Of a DNA stretch of 64,000 nt, positions 28,909-37,158 are shown piece by piece. The notes under the pieces are model-generated. The model was not told the origin of the DNA, made no database searches, and was given only the letters and a program-made list of their open reading frames with translations. Positions within the stretch are counted from its first letter, which is position 1, and each line of letters starts with the position of its first letter. The stretch spans positions 934,537 through 998,536 of the forward strand of contig NZ_QYYA01000002.1 of the NCBI RefSeq assembly GCF_003597125.1. Reading direction: 5' to 3'. Source of the DNA: Alcanivorax profundi (GTDB taxonomy: Bacteria; Pseudomonadota; Gammaproteobacteria; Pseudomonadales; Alcanivoracaceae). The translations under genes and the position numbers were made by a program.

Positions 28909-29226
28909 ATGCTCAATACCTTTCTGGAGTATTACACCCAGCACCCCTGGCTGGTAGTGCCGTTGGCGATCCTTTCCGCGGTGGGTGTCGGGTTACTCTG
29001 GATGGGCTGGCTGACTCTGATGATCACGGCGTTTGGGCAAAAGCTCTGGCTTTGGGGCTTTGCCATCCTGCTCTTGCCAGTCCCGGCTTCGCAGGGGTTT
29101 GCCCTGCGTTACCGTACCCTGAATCCATGGGCGAACCGCCTGGTTTGGTGGGGTCTGGTGTTGTCGCTGCCGATTCTGGCTCTCACCGCCTGGTGGGCTG
29201 TGCTGGCCCTGACCGCTCAGGGATGA
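28909..29226 (+). CDS. Small integral membrane protein, unknown function
   Basis: A 105-residue protein with three hydrophobic stretches: about 13-40 (PWLVVPLAILSAVGVGLLWMG, shortened), 45-60 (LWLWGFAILLLPVP) and 78-100 (LVWWGLVLSLPILALTAWWA). The start at 28909 is chosen because AGGAAAA lies just upstream; ATGs at 28846 and 28888 are possible. It converges on the flavin reductase-like gene. I do not recognise a family. Confidence 0.6.
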   Translation: MLNTFLEYYTQHPWLVVPLAILSAVGVGLLWMGWLTLMITAFGQKLWLWGFAILLLPVPASQGFALRYRTLNPWANRLVWWGLVLSLPILALTAWWAVLALTAQG

Positions 29227-29242
29227 GAAGAGTATTGCGACC

Positions 29243-29884
29243 CTAATAGGTCGCGGGAGCCTTGTCGGGCTTGGCGTATTGCCAGCGCCCTTCGCGCTGT
29301 GTGCGGTGATAGCTGTCGAGGCCGGACAGCGCGACTGTACCGGCGGCCTCAATGTCCACATAACCGTCGTCTGCCATGACGCCTGCCGGCAAGGTGACGA
29401 AGCGGATTTCTCCGATCACCAGCACGGTTCCATTAATCGCCAATTCCTGAACTTCCGCCACGGCCATGCCCAGTTTGATGTGCGCTTCCAAAACGAAGGG
29501 GGCGGCAAAGTCGGCCAGGTACTCTGGTGTCAGGCCGGTGGCATCGAATTCCGACACCTCGCGCGGGTAGCGGGCGGAGGTCTGGTGGGCTTGGGCGACG
29601 ATATCCTTGTGCACCTGATTGAGGGTATAGACGCCGGTTTCCTGAAGGTATTCCAGGCTGTGCCGGTCTACGGAATGGGGGCGGATGATCATTCCCATCA
29701 ATGCCGGATCCGCGCCAAGATGAAAGCAGGAGCTGACAATGGAAACGTTTTCCTGCCCGGTGGCGGACCGGGTGGCTAGCAGATTCGCGCTCTTGAAGCC
29801 GGAGAGGCTGTTGACCAGATTCACTCGCTGCCGTGGATCCATGCCCTTGAGATGTTGCTCATCGAACTGCATTGTAGAAGCCAT
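29243..29884 (-). CDS. Flavin reductase-like, FMN-binding protein
   Basis: A 213-residue protein of the flavin reductase-like split-barrel superfamily. The segment GFKSANLLATRSATGQENVSI (split here after 20) resembles the FMN phosphate-binding part, and HSLEYLQETGVYTLNQV plus VLVIGEIRFVTLP are typical of family members. It probably binds FMN and acts as an oxidoreductase or flavin supplier; no partner monooxygenase is adjacent. It is divergent from an alpha/beta hydrolase gene across 84 bp. Confidence 0.8.
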   Translation of the reverse strand: MASTMQFDEQHLKGMDPRQRVNLVNSLSGFKSANLLATRSATGQENVSIVSSCFHLGADPALMGMIIRPHSVDRHSLEYLQETGVYTLNQVHKDIVAQAHQTSARYPREVSEFDATGLTPEYLADFAAPFVLEAHIKLGMAVAEVQELAINGTVLVIGEIRFVTLPAGVMADDGYVDIEAAGTVALSGLDSYHRTQREGRWQYAKPDKAPATY

Positions 29885-29968
29885 TCTGTTACGTCACTTT
29901 TTCTGTTGGTTTTCGCACCGTATTATCGGTAGATACCGTGAGCAACCCGTGGAGATGCCTGGCCGGCC

Positions 29969-30919
29969 ATGGATAACCCTTTTGATCGTGACCATATTCT
30001 GCAAGATTGGCAGCCCCTGAACTGGGAGCAATTTGACCCGCTCAGTGATGCCAGCAGGCAATACGTTGCCTACTACGGTCTGAACTTTGCCGACCATCTA
30101 CCGGAACTGGAGCATGGGTTTGGTTATTTCGAGGCGGCAGGTCATCAGCTTTCAGTGCATGCATGGCGTCCCAAACATCCCCGCGGTACGGTGCTGGTGT
30201 GCCATGGTTACTTCGACCATGTTGGGCTGTACCGGCATGTCATCGGCCATGTACTCGAATTGGGTTATGCGGTGCTGGCCTATGATTTGCCGGGTCATGG
30301 CTTAAGCTCTGGTGCGCAAGCCGTGATTGATGATTTCCGCACTTACCGGGATGTACTGGAGCAGTGTCTGTCGCTGGCGGCGAATCATCTTCCTCGCCCC
30401 TGGCATGTGATTGCCCAGAGTACCGGTGGTGCCATCATCATGGATTACCTGACCAGTCGTGGTGATGGCGATGATAATCCTTTTGAAAAAGTGATTCTGC
30501 TGGCGCCACTGGTTCGGCCTTTCAAGTGGAGCACCGGCCGTTGGTTGCACACGTTGATCAGCCCCTTTGCGAAAAGCATAAAACGGGTGTTTACCATCAA
30601 TTCCAATGATCCGGATTTTCTGGATTTTCTGGAAAGAAAAGATCCCCTTCAGGCGAGACGGGTATCGGCCATTTGGGTTGGTGCGCTGAAAAAATGGTTG
30701 CCGGGTTTCGAGAAAGCAACTCGGATAAAATTTTCCCCGGTGGTGATTCAGGGGGATCTGGATGAAACGGTTGACTGGCGTTACAACCTGAGTGTTATTC
30801 GCCAAAAATTTGAGGATCCCCAGATTCATATGCTGCCAGGGGCGCGCCATCAACTGGCGAATGAAGCAGAAGAATTTCGTCAGAAAATTTTTTCCATTCT
30901 TGATGAGCATCTCGGATAG
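29969..30919 (+). CDS. Alpha/beta hydrolase (serine aminopeptidase S33 / lysophospholipase-like)
   Basis: A 316-residue hydrolase. The oxyanion strand VLVCHGYFDHVGLYRHV, then YDLPGHGLSSG, and the nucleophile elbow AQSTGG (Ser151; the first Gly of GXSXG is Ala) are visible. The acid is likely in QGDLDETVDW and the base is His in GARHQLANE. This pattern fits the monoacylglycerol lipase/PldB-like Hydrolase_4 family, which acts on acyl esters. The substrate is unknown. The ribosome site is weak. Confidence 0.87.
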   Translation: MDNPFDRDHILQDWQPLNWEQFDPLSDASRQYVAYYGLNFADHLPELEHGFGYFEAAGHQLSVHAWRPKHPRGTVLVCHGYFDHVGLYRHVIGHVLELGYAVLAYDLPGHGLSSGAQAVIDDFRTYRDVLEQCLSLAANHLPRPWHVIAQSTGGAIIMDYLTSRGDGDDNPFEKVILLAPLVRPFKWSTGRWLHTLISPFAKSIKRVFTINSNDPDFLDFLERKDPLQARRVSAIWVGALKKWLPGFEKATRIKFSPVVIQGDLDETVDWRYNLSVIRQKFEDPQIHMLPGARHQLANEAEEFRQKIFSILDEHLG

Positions 30920-31042
30920 CAGATGTCAGGTTGCCCAATTTTACGCTTTGTTACTTGTGCTGAAGCACGGACTGCCACACTGTCGTTAAGGTGTGTTTGA
31001 CGTGTTTATGCGTGCTGGAAAGCACGGCCCAAGGAGAGAGTA

Positions 31043-31528
31043 ATGGACAAGAAAGTGATGTTGGCCCTGACGGCCGGTGCGGCAATGATGAGCCAGGTGG
31101 CGATTGCTGATATCAATGCCGGAGTGAACGCGGCGATGAATGCAGAAGCGGATGCCAAGGCTGTAGAGCAGCAAGTGCGTGATCAGCGCGATCAGGCCAA
31201 AGCGGACGCCAAGGCGCACAAGCGGGCCATGGAAGACAAGCACGATGCTACCAAGGCAGAGATGGAAGCGCGTCGTGATGCCAAGAAAGCGGAGATGAAA
31301 ACCAAGCGTGATGAAATGAAAGCAAAGGGCGAGGCACACCGTGATGACGGCCAGGCCCGCGCTGAAGCGGCAAAAGACAATGCCAAAGCGCAACGCGATG
31401 CTGCAAAAGAAGCGCTGGATGCGGGTGCCGGCGCTGAAGTCAGTGCCAGTGTCGAGGCAGGTGACGCTGGCGAGGCAAATGCCAGCGCCAAAGGCAAGGC
31501 GAAACCATGGTACAACTTCTGGGATTAA
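31043..31528 (+). CDS. Secreted Lys/Ala-rich coiled-coil protein
   Basis: The 161-residue protein has a signal peptide (likely cut after VAIA, residue 23) followed by a highly charged helix from about 30 to 135 rich in K, A, E, D and R, including repeated RDAKKAEMK, RDEMKAKGEAHRDD and KDNAKAQRDAAKEA units. The C-terminus is an Ala/Gly/Glu tract ending WYNFWD. It is probably a periplasmic or surface coiled coil; no enzyme fold is apparent. GGAGAG precedes the ATG. The next gene encodes another small exported protein. Confidence 0.75.
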   Translation: MDKKVMLALTAGAAMMSQVAIADINAGVNAAMNAEADAKAVEQQVRDQRDQAKADAKAHKRAMEDKHDATKAEMEARRDAKKAEMKTKRDEMKAKGEAHRDDGQARAEAAKDNAKAQRDAAKEALDAGAGAEVSASVEAGDAGEANASAKGKAKPWYNFWD

Positions 31529-31601
31529 CTGTCCCTCGCTAGCTACGTTAACCCAGGCCGCACCCGTTGCGGCCTTTGTTGTTTCAGGCAGGAGTATTCA
31601 C

Positions 31602-31889
31602 ATGACAGGGTATCGAAAAGCGGTGGTTCTGTTCGTTGCAATAGTGCTTGCGCCCATGGTCTGCGCAGCAGGCCTGGAAGCGCAGAGTGGGCGACCGGCT
31701 GCACAGGGTGGGACTGCCGGGTACGCAGCCGAAGCACAACGGCAAAGAGAGCAACGGCAAATGCAGGATCAGCGTGATGCCCATCGTGAGCGTGCTGAAT
31801 CCCGGGAGAAGGCGCTCCAGGACAACATTCAGCAGCGCCGTGATGAGATGATGAAAAATCTCAACCCTGGCCGCCAGCCTGACTCATAG
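31602..31889 (+). CDS. Small exported charged protein, unknown function
   Basis: 95 residues: signal peptide (hydrophobic VVLFVAIVLAPMVCAA) followed by a Gln/Arg/Glu-rich helix (AEAQRQREQRQMQDQRDAH). AGGAG lies eight bases before the ATG at 31602. It is 73 bp downstream of a larger charged exported protein, with a GGCCGC...GCGGCC hairpin in the gap, so the two may be partly co-transcribed. Low-complexity sequence prevents family assignment. Confidence 0.65.
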   Translation: MTGYRKAVVLFVAIVLAPMVCAAGLEAQSGRPAAQGGTAGYAAEAQRQREQRQMQDQRDAHRERAESREKALQDNIQQRRDEMMKNLNPGRQPDS

Positions 31890-31917
31890 CGGTTGTCCTG
31901 GTTGCCGGGCAATGAGC

Positions 31918-32571
31918 TCAATATTCGCTGACGCCGCCCTTGTCGCCTACCAGAACCACATTGGCGGGGCGTTTGGCGAACAGGCCGTTGGTGACTACGC
32001 CAACGATGTTGTTGAGGGCCTCTTCCAGCTCGATGGGGTTGAGAATGTCCAGATTATGTACGTCCAGAATGAGGTTTCCGTTATCGGTGACAAAGCCTTC
32101 CCGGTATTGGGGTTGACCGCCCAGCGCGACCAGCTTGCGGGCGACATGAGAGCGGGCCATGGGAATCACTTCTACCGGTAGTGGAAACTTGCCCAATCGT
32201 TTGACCTGCTTGCTGCCATCGACAATGCAGATAAACTGGTCTGCTACTGCCGCGACAATCTTTTCTCGTGTCAGTGCGCCACCGCCCCCCTTGATCATTT
32301 CCCGATGGCGGTTCACTTCGTCGGCACCATCCACATACACCGGCAGGCGGTCGACGTCATTCAGGGAGACCACATCAATGCCGTGGGCCTGCAGTCGCGC
32401 GGCGGTGGCATCAGAGCTGGCAACCGCTCCTTTGATGCGATCTTTCATGGTGGCCAGGCCATCAATGAAGAAGTTGGCAGTGGAACCGGTGCCGACGCCG
32501 ATGAATTCGCCTTCCGGCACAAAGCGCAACGCGGCTTCGGCCACCTGTTTTTTCAGCGTATCCTGATCCAT
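31918..32571 (-). CDS. rpiA: Ribose-5-phosphate isomerase A
   Basis: Interconverts ribose-5-phosphate and ribulose-5-phosphate. The 217-residue protein matches the family throughout: [39 protein letters not shown] with the catalytic acid, [15 protein letters not shown] and the C-terminal [19 protein letters not shown]. Divergent from ilvA, as often seen in gammaproteobacteria. ATG at 32571. Confidence 0.97.
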   Translation of the reverse strand: MDQDTLKKQVAEAALRFVPEGEFIGVGTGSTANFFIDGLATMKDRIKGAVASSDATAARLQAHGIDVVSLNDVDRLPVYVDGADEVNRHREMIKGGGGALTREKIVAAVADQFICIVDGSKQVKRLGKFPLPVEVIPMARSHVARKLVALGGQPQYREGFVTDNGNLILDVHNLDILNPIELEEALNNIVGVVTNGLFAKRPANVVLVGDKGGVSEY

Positions 32572-32736
32572 GAACTGATCCTTTGAGATCGGTGTGAATT
32601 ATCGGGGGATGTGCAGCGATTATAAGCCAGCCATTGCAGGGACTCGACCCCAGGCTATCGCATTTGTTCCAGCCACCCCCTAGACTAGTGTCTTTGCCCA
32701 TGGGCTTAAAATTGTCACACCAACCCGGACCCTTCG

Positions 32737-34254
32737 ATGCTCGACAAATACGTTAAACGGATACTGCAGTCCCGCGTCTATGACGTGGCAGTGGAGACGC
32801 CCATTCATGCAGCACCGTTGATTTCCAAACGTATCGGCAATCGTGTACTGCTCAAGCGTGAAGATCTGCAACCGGTGTTTTCTTTCAAGCTTCGAGGCGC
32901 CTACAACAAATTGTGCCAGTTGAACCAGGAGCAGCTTGACCGTGGGGTCATCTGTGCCTCGGCGGGTAACCACGCTCAGGGCATGGCGCTGGCGGCAACG
33001 TCCATGGGGGTCAAGGCGACCATCGTGATGCCGCGTACCACCCCGGACATCAAGGTTAATTCCGTGCGTAATCATGGCGGCAAGGCGGTGCTGCACGGAG
33101 ACAGCTTTGACGAAGCACTGGCGCATGCCCGCAAGCTGGAGGCGCGCGATGGTCTGACCTTCGTGCACCCTTACGATGATCCGGATGTGATCGCCGGGCA
33201 GGGCACGGTGGCCATGGAAATTCTCCGTCAGCAAAGTCGTGAGCTGGACGCCATCTTTATCCCGGTGGGTGGGGGTGGTCTGGCGGCAGGCGTGGCCGCC
33301 TATGTGAAATACGTACGCCCGGACGTCAAGATCATCGCGGTGGAGCCTGAAGATGCGGCCTGCCTGAAAGCCGCCATGGACAAGAAACGCCGGGTCACGC
33401 TCAAGGAGGTCGGCTTGTTTGCCGATGGGGTGGCAGTGCGGCAGATCGGCAAGGAAACCTACCGGGTGCTCAAGGACACGGTGGATGAAGTGATTACCGC
33501 GACCACCGATGAGATCTGTGCGGCCATCAAGGATGCCTTTGAAGATACGCGGGCGATCTGTGAACCTGCTGGCGCATTGGCGCTGGCCGGTCTGAAAAAC
33601 TGGGTAGCGAAACACGGCGTCGAGAACCAGACCCTGGTGGCGATCCAAAGTGGCGCCAACGTGAACTTTGACCGCTTGCGCCATGTCTCCGAGCGGGCCG
33701 AGCTGGGTGAGCAGCGGGAAGCCATTCTGGCGGTGACGATCCCGGAGAAACCCGGTGCGTTCAAGGCGTTCTGTCAGGCGCTGGGGCGCCGGGGTATTAC
33801 CGAATTCAACTATCGTTACAGCGATGACCGCGATGCCAATATCTTCGTTGGCATCCAGCTCAAGCCCGGGGGCAAGGCGCTGCAGGCCCTGATGCAGGAA
33901 CTCACCGAAAAGGGCTATCCGGTGGTGGATCTGAGTGGCAACGAAATGGCCAAGCTGCATATCCGCCATCTGGTGGGTGGTCATACCCCGCGGCAAGACC
34001 TGCAGGAGCGACTTTTCCGGGTTGAATTCCCCGAACGGCCAGGCGCCTTGATGGCGTTTTTGCAGTCACTGGGTGGCAAGTGGAATATCAGTCTGTTCCA
34101 TTACCGCAACCACGGTGCGGCCTATGGGCGGGTGTTGGTGGGCTTTCAGGTGGCCGAGGCGCAACAGGCGCACTTTCTGGCAGATGTAAAAAAAGTGCCC
34201 TATCCCATGGTGGAAGAAAGCGATAACCCGGCGTATCGGTTGTTTTTGAATTGA
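32737..34254 (+). CDS. ilvA: Threonine ammonia-lyase, biosynthetic
   Basis: PLP enzyme converting threonine to 2-oxobutanoate, first step of isoleucine synthesis. 505 residues: catalytic domain with PVFSFKLRGAYNK (PLP Lys51), SAGNHAQGMAL and the phosphate loop PVGGGGLAAGVA; residues about 330-505 contain two ACT-like regulatory repeats (PEKPGAFKAFCQALGRRGIT and PERPGALMAFLQSLGGKWNI), so isoleucine feedback is expected. Two ACT domains mark the biosynthetic rather than catabolic enzyme. Followed by a strong terminator. Confidence 0.97.
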   Translation: MLDKYVKRILQSRVYDVAVETPIHAAPLISKRIGNRVLLKREDLQPVFSFKLRGAYNKLCQLNQEQLDRGVICASAGNHAQGMALAATSMGVKATIVMPRTTPDIKVNSVRNHGGKAVLHGDSFDEALAHARKLEARDGLTFVHPYDDPDVIAGQGTVAMEILRQQSRELDAIFIPVGGGGLAAGVAAYVKYVRPDVKIIAVEPEDAACLKAAMDKKRRVTLKEVGLFADGVAVRQIGKETYRVLKDTVDEVITATTDEICAAIKDAFEDTRAICEPAGALALAGLKNWVAKHGVENQTLVAIQSGANVNFDRLRHVSERAELGEQREAILAVTIPEKPGAFKAFCQALGRRGITEFNYRYSDDRDANIFVGIQLKPGGKALQALMQELTEKGYPVVDLSGNEMAKLHIRHLVGGHTPRQDLQERLFRVEFPERPGALMAFLQSLGGKWNISLFHYRNHGAAYGRVLVGFQVAEAQQAHFLADVKKVPYPMVEESDNPAYRLFLN

Positions 34255-34294
34255 ACGATGAACTTGACCGCAAGTCGGTGGTCACACACTCCCG

Positions 34295-34326
34295 GACGCC
34301 CCGCAAAAGCGGGGCGTCTGGCGTTT
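34295..34326 (+). terminator. Rho-independent terminator after ilvA
   Basis: GACGCCCCGC, a short AAAA loop and GCGGGGCGTC form a perfect 10-bp stem, followed within a few bases by GTTTTA. It lies 41 bp after the ilvA stop. Confidence 0.85.
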
Positions 34327-34448
34327 TAGGCCGGCATCAATGTGCGCATGAATGCATATTGATGAGGGCGGTTGGCATCAGTTATGAGTAAGTTCTGTTA
34401 AGAAGCGTCAACAGAGCGCCATAACTGCTTGACTTTACATTTCGCAAT

Positions 34449-34463
34449 GGTCAAATTTTGACC
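34449..34463. promoter_or_regulatory. Palindrome GGTCAAA-T-TTTGACC in the gap after ilvA
   Basis: Two exact 7-bp arms around one T, 100 bp upstream of the small membrane-protein start at 34564. A TTGACT that could be a -35 box lies at about 34430. The rest of the 309-bp gap after ilvA (beyond its terminator) shows only AT-richer leader sequence. The binding protein is unknown. Confidence 0.4.
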
Positions 34464-34563
34464 CGGTTGGCATTTTCTGCACGCCGATCAGACTAAAGTG
34501 ACAATCCTGTTAATACTTTTGGGTCACTTTTTTCATATTGCTGTACCACTTTGGGGAAAAACA

Positions 34564-34713
34564 ATGAAGAAGAAGCCGGATGCCTTGGTGCTACTGGCAA
34601 TCGTGTTTGGGCTTGGCGTGTTGGTGAGTAGTCTCACCCACGGTGGCAATGAGCCGGACTATCAGCACTACGCTGACAGTGCGGGCATCGTCGTCAGCCA
34701 CAGCCAGCAGTAA
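34564..34713 (+). CDS. Small single-pass membrane protein, unknown function
   Basis: 49 residues: KKK start, one transmembrane helix (ALVLLAIVFGLGVLVSSL) and a short polar tail with NEPDYQHYADS. GGGGAAAAAC precedes the ATG. Its last 20 bases overlap the end of the convergent ygfA gene. The family is not known to me; the gene is supported only by the start context and the leader that precedes it. Confidence 0.5.
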   Translation: MKKKPDALVLLAIVFGLGVLVSSLTHGGNEPDYQHYADSAGIVVSHSQQ

Positions 34714-35275
34714 CGGTCAGATCCACCGGCTGGTCCCACGGGGCCAGCGGTATCACACCTTTTTCCACTCGCTGAAAATCGTACCCCACCGCCACCAGCC
34801 TCGGTCGTCGCGGTCGCCTTGCCATGTCTGCCAGCGTGCGGTCGTAGTAGCCCCCTCCCATGCCCAGCCGAAAGCCCTCCTGATCAAACGCCACCGCCGG
34901 TAGCAGGATCACGTCCAGTGCCCACAAGGCGCGTCCGCGCAGCAGCAGGGCGGGTTCGTTGATGCCGTACAGGTTGGGGCGCATGGGGTGGTGAGGTTGC
35001 CAGAGCCGGAAGCGCAGGTGGCCACGGCGAAGGGGGTCCACGAAAGGCAGGTAGGTGCTGCAATGCTGAAAGCGTCGGTGGCGCAGGGCGGGTTGCAGGT
35101 CCAGTTCGCCATCATTGGGCAGGTAGAGTGCCAAATGCTGGCAGCGACGATAGCCCAAGGCGGCGTCCAGGGCGGGGGCGATGCGTTGGCTGGCCCGGCG
35201 GCGTTGGCCCGGTGTCAGGGTTCGGCGTTGCTGTCGGAACTGGCGCCGAAGCTGGCGTCGTTGCGTTGCGGTCAT
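34694..35275 (-). CDS. ygfA: 5-formyltetrahydrofolate cyclo-ligase
   Basis: ATP-dependent conversion of 5-formyl-THF to 5,10-methenyl-THF. The 193-residue protein is Arg-rich at the N-terminus (RRQLRRQFRQQRR) and has the family motifs LPAVAFDQEGFRLGMGGGYYDR and GYDFQ near the C-terminus. It lies immediately downstream of 6S RNA on the same strand, the arrangement found in E. coli, where ssrS and ygfA are co-transcribed. Confidence 0.93.
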   Translation of the reverse strand: MTATQRRQLRRQFRQQRRTLTPGQRRRASQRIAPALDAALGYRRCQHLALYLPNDGELDLQPALRHRRFQHCSTYLPFVDPLRRGHLRFRLWQPHHPMRPNLYGINEPALLLRGRALWALDVILLPAVAFDQEGFRLGMGGGYYDRTLADMARRPRRPRLVAVGYDFQRVEKGVIPLAPWDQPVDLTVTAGCG

Positions 35276-35299
35276 GGTCTCAACCGAACAGAAAGAAAG

Positions 35300-35488
35300 G
35301 GTGCTTCCCGGTCCGCCGCTGCGGGCTTGACCCTTGAACCGTATGGTTCAAGGTGGAGGCAGCAGCATTGCCCTCAGGCTTTCCGCTCATTGGGCGGACA
35401 TGCACACGGACAAGGCAATATATGCCCCCGGGTATTACGTTATCGGCTCAGGGACATGGCCCTCTGGCGTACGAGCCAGGAAACACTC
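35300..35488 (-). ncRNA. ssrS: 6S RNA
   Basis: Regulatory RNA that binds the RNA polymerase-sigma70 holoenzyme. On the minus strand it contains CCCTGAGCCGATA near the 5' side, and the 3' arm motif CCTTGAACC...GGTTCAAGGG followed by GCCCGCAGCGGC, as in E. coli 6S. The ends pair (GTGTTTCC with GGGAAGCAC). A TATAAT at 35495-35500 gives a start near 35488. It sits between zapA and ygfA, its conserved location. The ends are approximate to a few bases. Confidence 0.9.
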
Positions 35489-35532
35489 GAGGTCATTATA
35501 ACAGTGGTGCGCGGCGGTGACAGTCTTGACAG

Positions 35533-35683
35533 GGCAGTTAACAGTTAATAGTGAATAGTTAACAGTTAAGTGCAAAAGCGAAGCAGGCCCGGTGCCACAC
35601 TGAGTGGCAGGAGCGCGCGGTGATGAGCGTTCGGAGCACAGCAGCCTCGTCCCGGGCTTTTCAACTTTGAACGTTCAACTCTC
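35533..35683. repeat. Composite extragenic repeat, copy 1 (AGTTAACAGTTAATAGTGAA type)
   Basis: Left end is a 7-bp-periodic tract of AGTTAAC, AGTTAAT, AGTGAAT, AGTTAAC, AGTTAAG; right end is TTTTCAACTTTGAACGTTCA. Two further copies with the same ends lie at 38477 and 39925. Located between 6S RNA and zapA; no protein is encoded. Confidence 0.75.
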
Positions 35684-35722
35684 GTTCTTTGTTGGCGTGC
35701 AGCGTGATGCCTGAAGCGTCTC

Positions 35723-36034
35723 TTACAGCTTGCGGCGGGCGTCTTCGAAGGCCTGGATTTCGTCTTCCAGGCGGCTGAGCAGGGCTTGCACCCGGGCTTC
35801 GCTCTCGGAGTCCTGGGAGGCGGCCTGACGCGCCTTGAGCAGTTCGTGGCTCATGTTCAGGGCGGTCATGATGGCAATGCGTTCCAGGCCAATCACGTTG
35901 GCGTCGCGCACTTCACGGAGTTGTTCATCCAGATAGCGGGCCGCGGACAGCAGATTGTCCTGTTCACCAGCCGGGCAGGCGACACGGTACTCCTTGTCGA
36001 GCAAGTGAATCACCAGGGAGTTTTCGTTAGACAT
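35723..36034 (-). CDS. zapA: Cell division protein ZapA
   Basis: Z-ring-associated protein that cross-links FtsZ filaments. 103 residues from MSNENSLVIHLLDKEYRVAC. The globular head (VACPAGEQDNLLSAARYLDEQL) and the C-terminal coiled coil (ALLSRLEDEIQAFEDARRK) match the family. ATG at 36034 is preferred over an upstream in-frame ATG at 36046 from alignment to the family. It lies downstream of a ZapB-like gene and upstream of 6S RNA, the usual order. Confidence 0.93.
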   Translation of the reverse strand: MSNENSLVIHLLDKEYRVACPAGEQDNLLSAARYLDEQLREVRDANVIGLERIAIMTALNMSHELLKARQAASQDSESEARVQALLSRLEDEIQAFEDARRKL

Positions 36035-36085
36035 GGCCGGTAGCACCGCATTGGCTGTGGATCAGTGTCAGGCAGGATGCCACGC

Positions 36086-36298
36086 TCAGGAATCCTGCTC
36101 CAGAGATTTCAGACGCGTGATGATGGCCTCGACCTTGTTGCGGGCCACGTCATTTTTTTTCAGCAACTGGGCGCGTTCTTCCACCAGTTTGGCCTCACGT
36201 TCATGCAGGGCCAGATTTTCCTGACGCAATCGGGAGCTGATACGCAGCAGCTCGTCCACGCGGGTTTCCAGTTGCCTTAGTTGTTGTTCCGTCGTCAT
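36086..36298 (-). CDS. ZapB-like coiled-coil protein (TIGR02449 family)
   Basis: A 70-residue almost entirely helical protein (heptads from LRQLETRVDELLRISSRLRQ through KKNDVARNKVEAIITRLKSL). It matches what I recall of the TIGR02449 family encoded next to zapA in Pseudomonas and relatives, which are proposed ZapB counterparts. It is 52 bp upstream of zapA on the same strand, so a divisome role with ZapA is likely by context. Confidence 0.82.
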   Translation of the reverse strand: MTTEQQLRQLETRVDELLRISSRLRQENLALHEREAKLVEERAQLLKKNDVARNKVEAIITRLKSLEQDS

Positions 36299-36534
36299 GG
36301 CAAAATGGTCGCTGTTCGCCTAAGGTGTGGGCCGGTTTCGGCCCCGCGTCCCCTGCACCTTACCGGGATTTGCCAGCAATGGCGTCCCCCTCCCGGTTGA
36401 CAGGCTGTTTCAACTATAGGTGTGAGGTTGGCAGGGGTCAATGAAATTGAATGGTGGTAGCCACTTAGCGCACACTTCTCACAGCCTTCCTCAGGAAGGT
36501 GCTTTCGCCGCAGGAATCCAAGACGGGGTGTTTC

Positions 36535-37125
36535 ATGTCCAACCAGATCGATTTTGAAGTGCTGGCCCAGGCCCTGGCCGCGGCAGGTATTGCCCATTCT
36601 CCCAGCGAACTTCAGGGGCTGGCGGCAGGGCTGCTGGCTACCGGCCATGGCGGCCGCGATGAGGAGCTGCTTGGGGTGCTGGCGTCCCACGTTGACTTCG
36701 AGCCGGGGCAGCAGTTCGAGGCATCTCTTGCCGGTATGCTCGTGGCCATGCGCGATGGTCTTGCTGACGGTTTTGCCGACACCGGTTTGGCACTTCACCT
36801 GTTGTTGCCTGCCGATGAGGATGATCTGGGCTTGCGGGTGGCGGCGATCGCCCAGTGGTGCGAGGGTTTTCTGGTGGGCTTTGGCACCGGCTCGGCCAAT
36901 ACCCATGACAAGGATCTCTCACCGGGTGTCCAGGAAGCGCTGTCTGACCTGGCGGCCATCAGCCAGGTGGAAACGCCGGATGCCGATGGCGATGAAGAGG
37001 AAGATATGTTCGAGCAAGTGGCGGAACACTGCCGCATGTCCGCCCTGATGATTTACACTGATCTGGTCATGCGCCGGGAAGGTAAGCCGGAGGCGCCGGC
37101 CAGCAAGCCGCCGACTCGTCACTGA
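36535..37125 (+). CDS. ygfB: UPF0149 family protein YgfB
   Basis: A 196-residue all-helical protein. The core AQWCEGFLVGFG, PGVQEALSDLAAISQVE and a highly acidic segment (DADGDEEEDMFEQVAEHCR) followed by ALMIYTDLVMRRE are family hallmarks. In Pseudomonas aeruginosa YgfB influences beta-lactam resistance through the Alp pathway; whether this holds here is not known. It opens the ygfB-pepP-ubiH-ubiI group and is divergent from the zapB-like gene. Confidence 0.9.
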   Translation: MSNQIDFEVLAQALAAAGIAHSPSELQGLAAGLLATGHGGRDEELLGVLASHVDFEPGQQFEASLAGMLVAMRDGLADGFADTGLALHLLLPADEDDLGLRVAAIAQWCEGFLVGFGTGSANTHDKDLSPGVQEALSDLAAISQVETPDADGDEEEDMFEQVAEHCRMSALMIYTDLVMRREGKPEAPASKPPTRH

Positions 37126-37158
37126 CCTAACGCCCAGCCGATACAGCAAGGAGTGGTC

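Noticed and set aside
34988..35548. 186-codon plus-strand frame over ygfA and 6S RNA
   Set aside because: It crosses the conserved 6S RNA and the end of ygfA and has no start signal.
35533..35570. Possible CRISPR or iteron array (7-bp repeats)
   Set aside because: Units are too short and are part of a composite repeat seen three times; no rep gene or cas gene is present.
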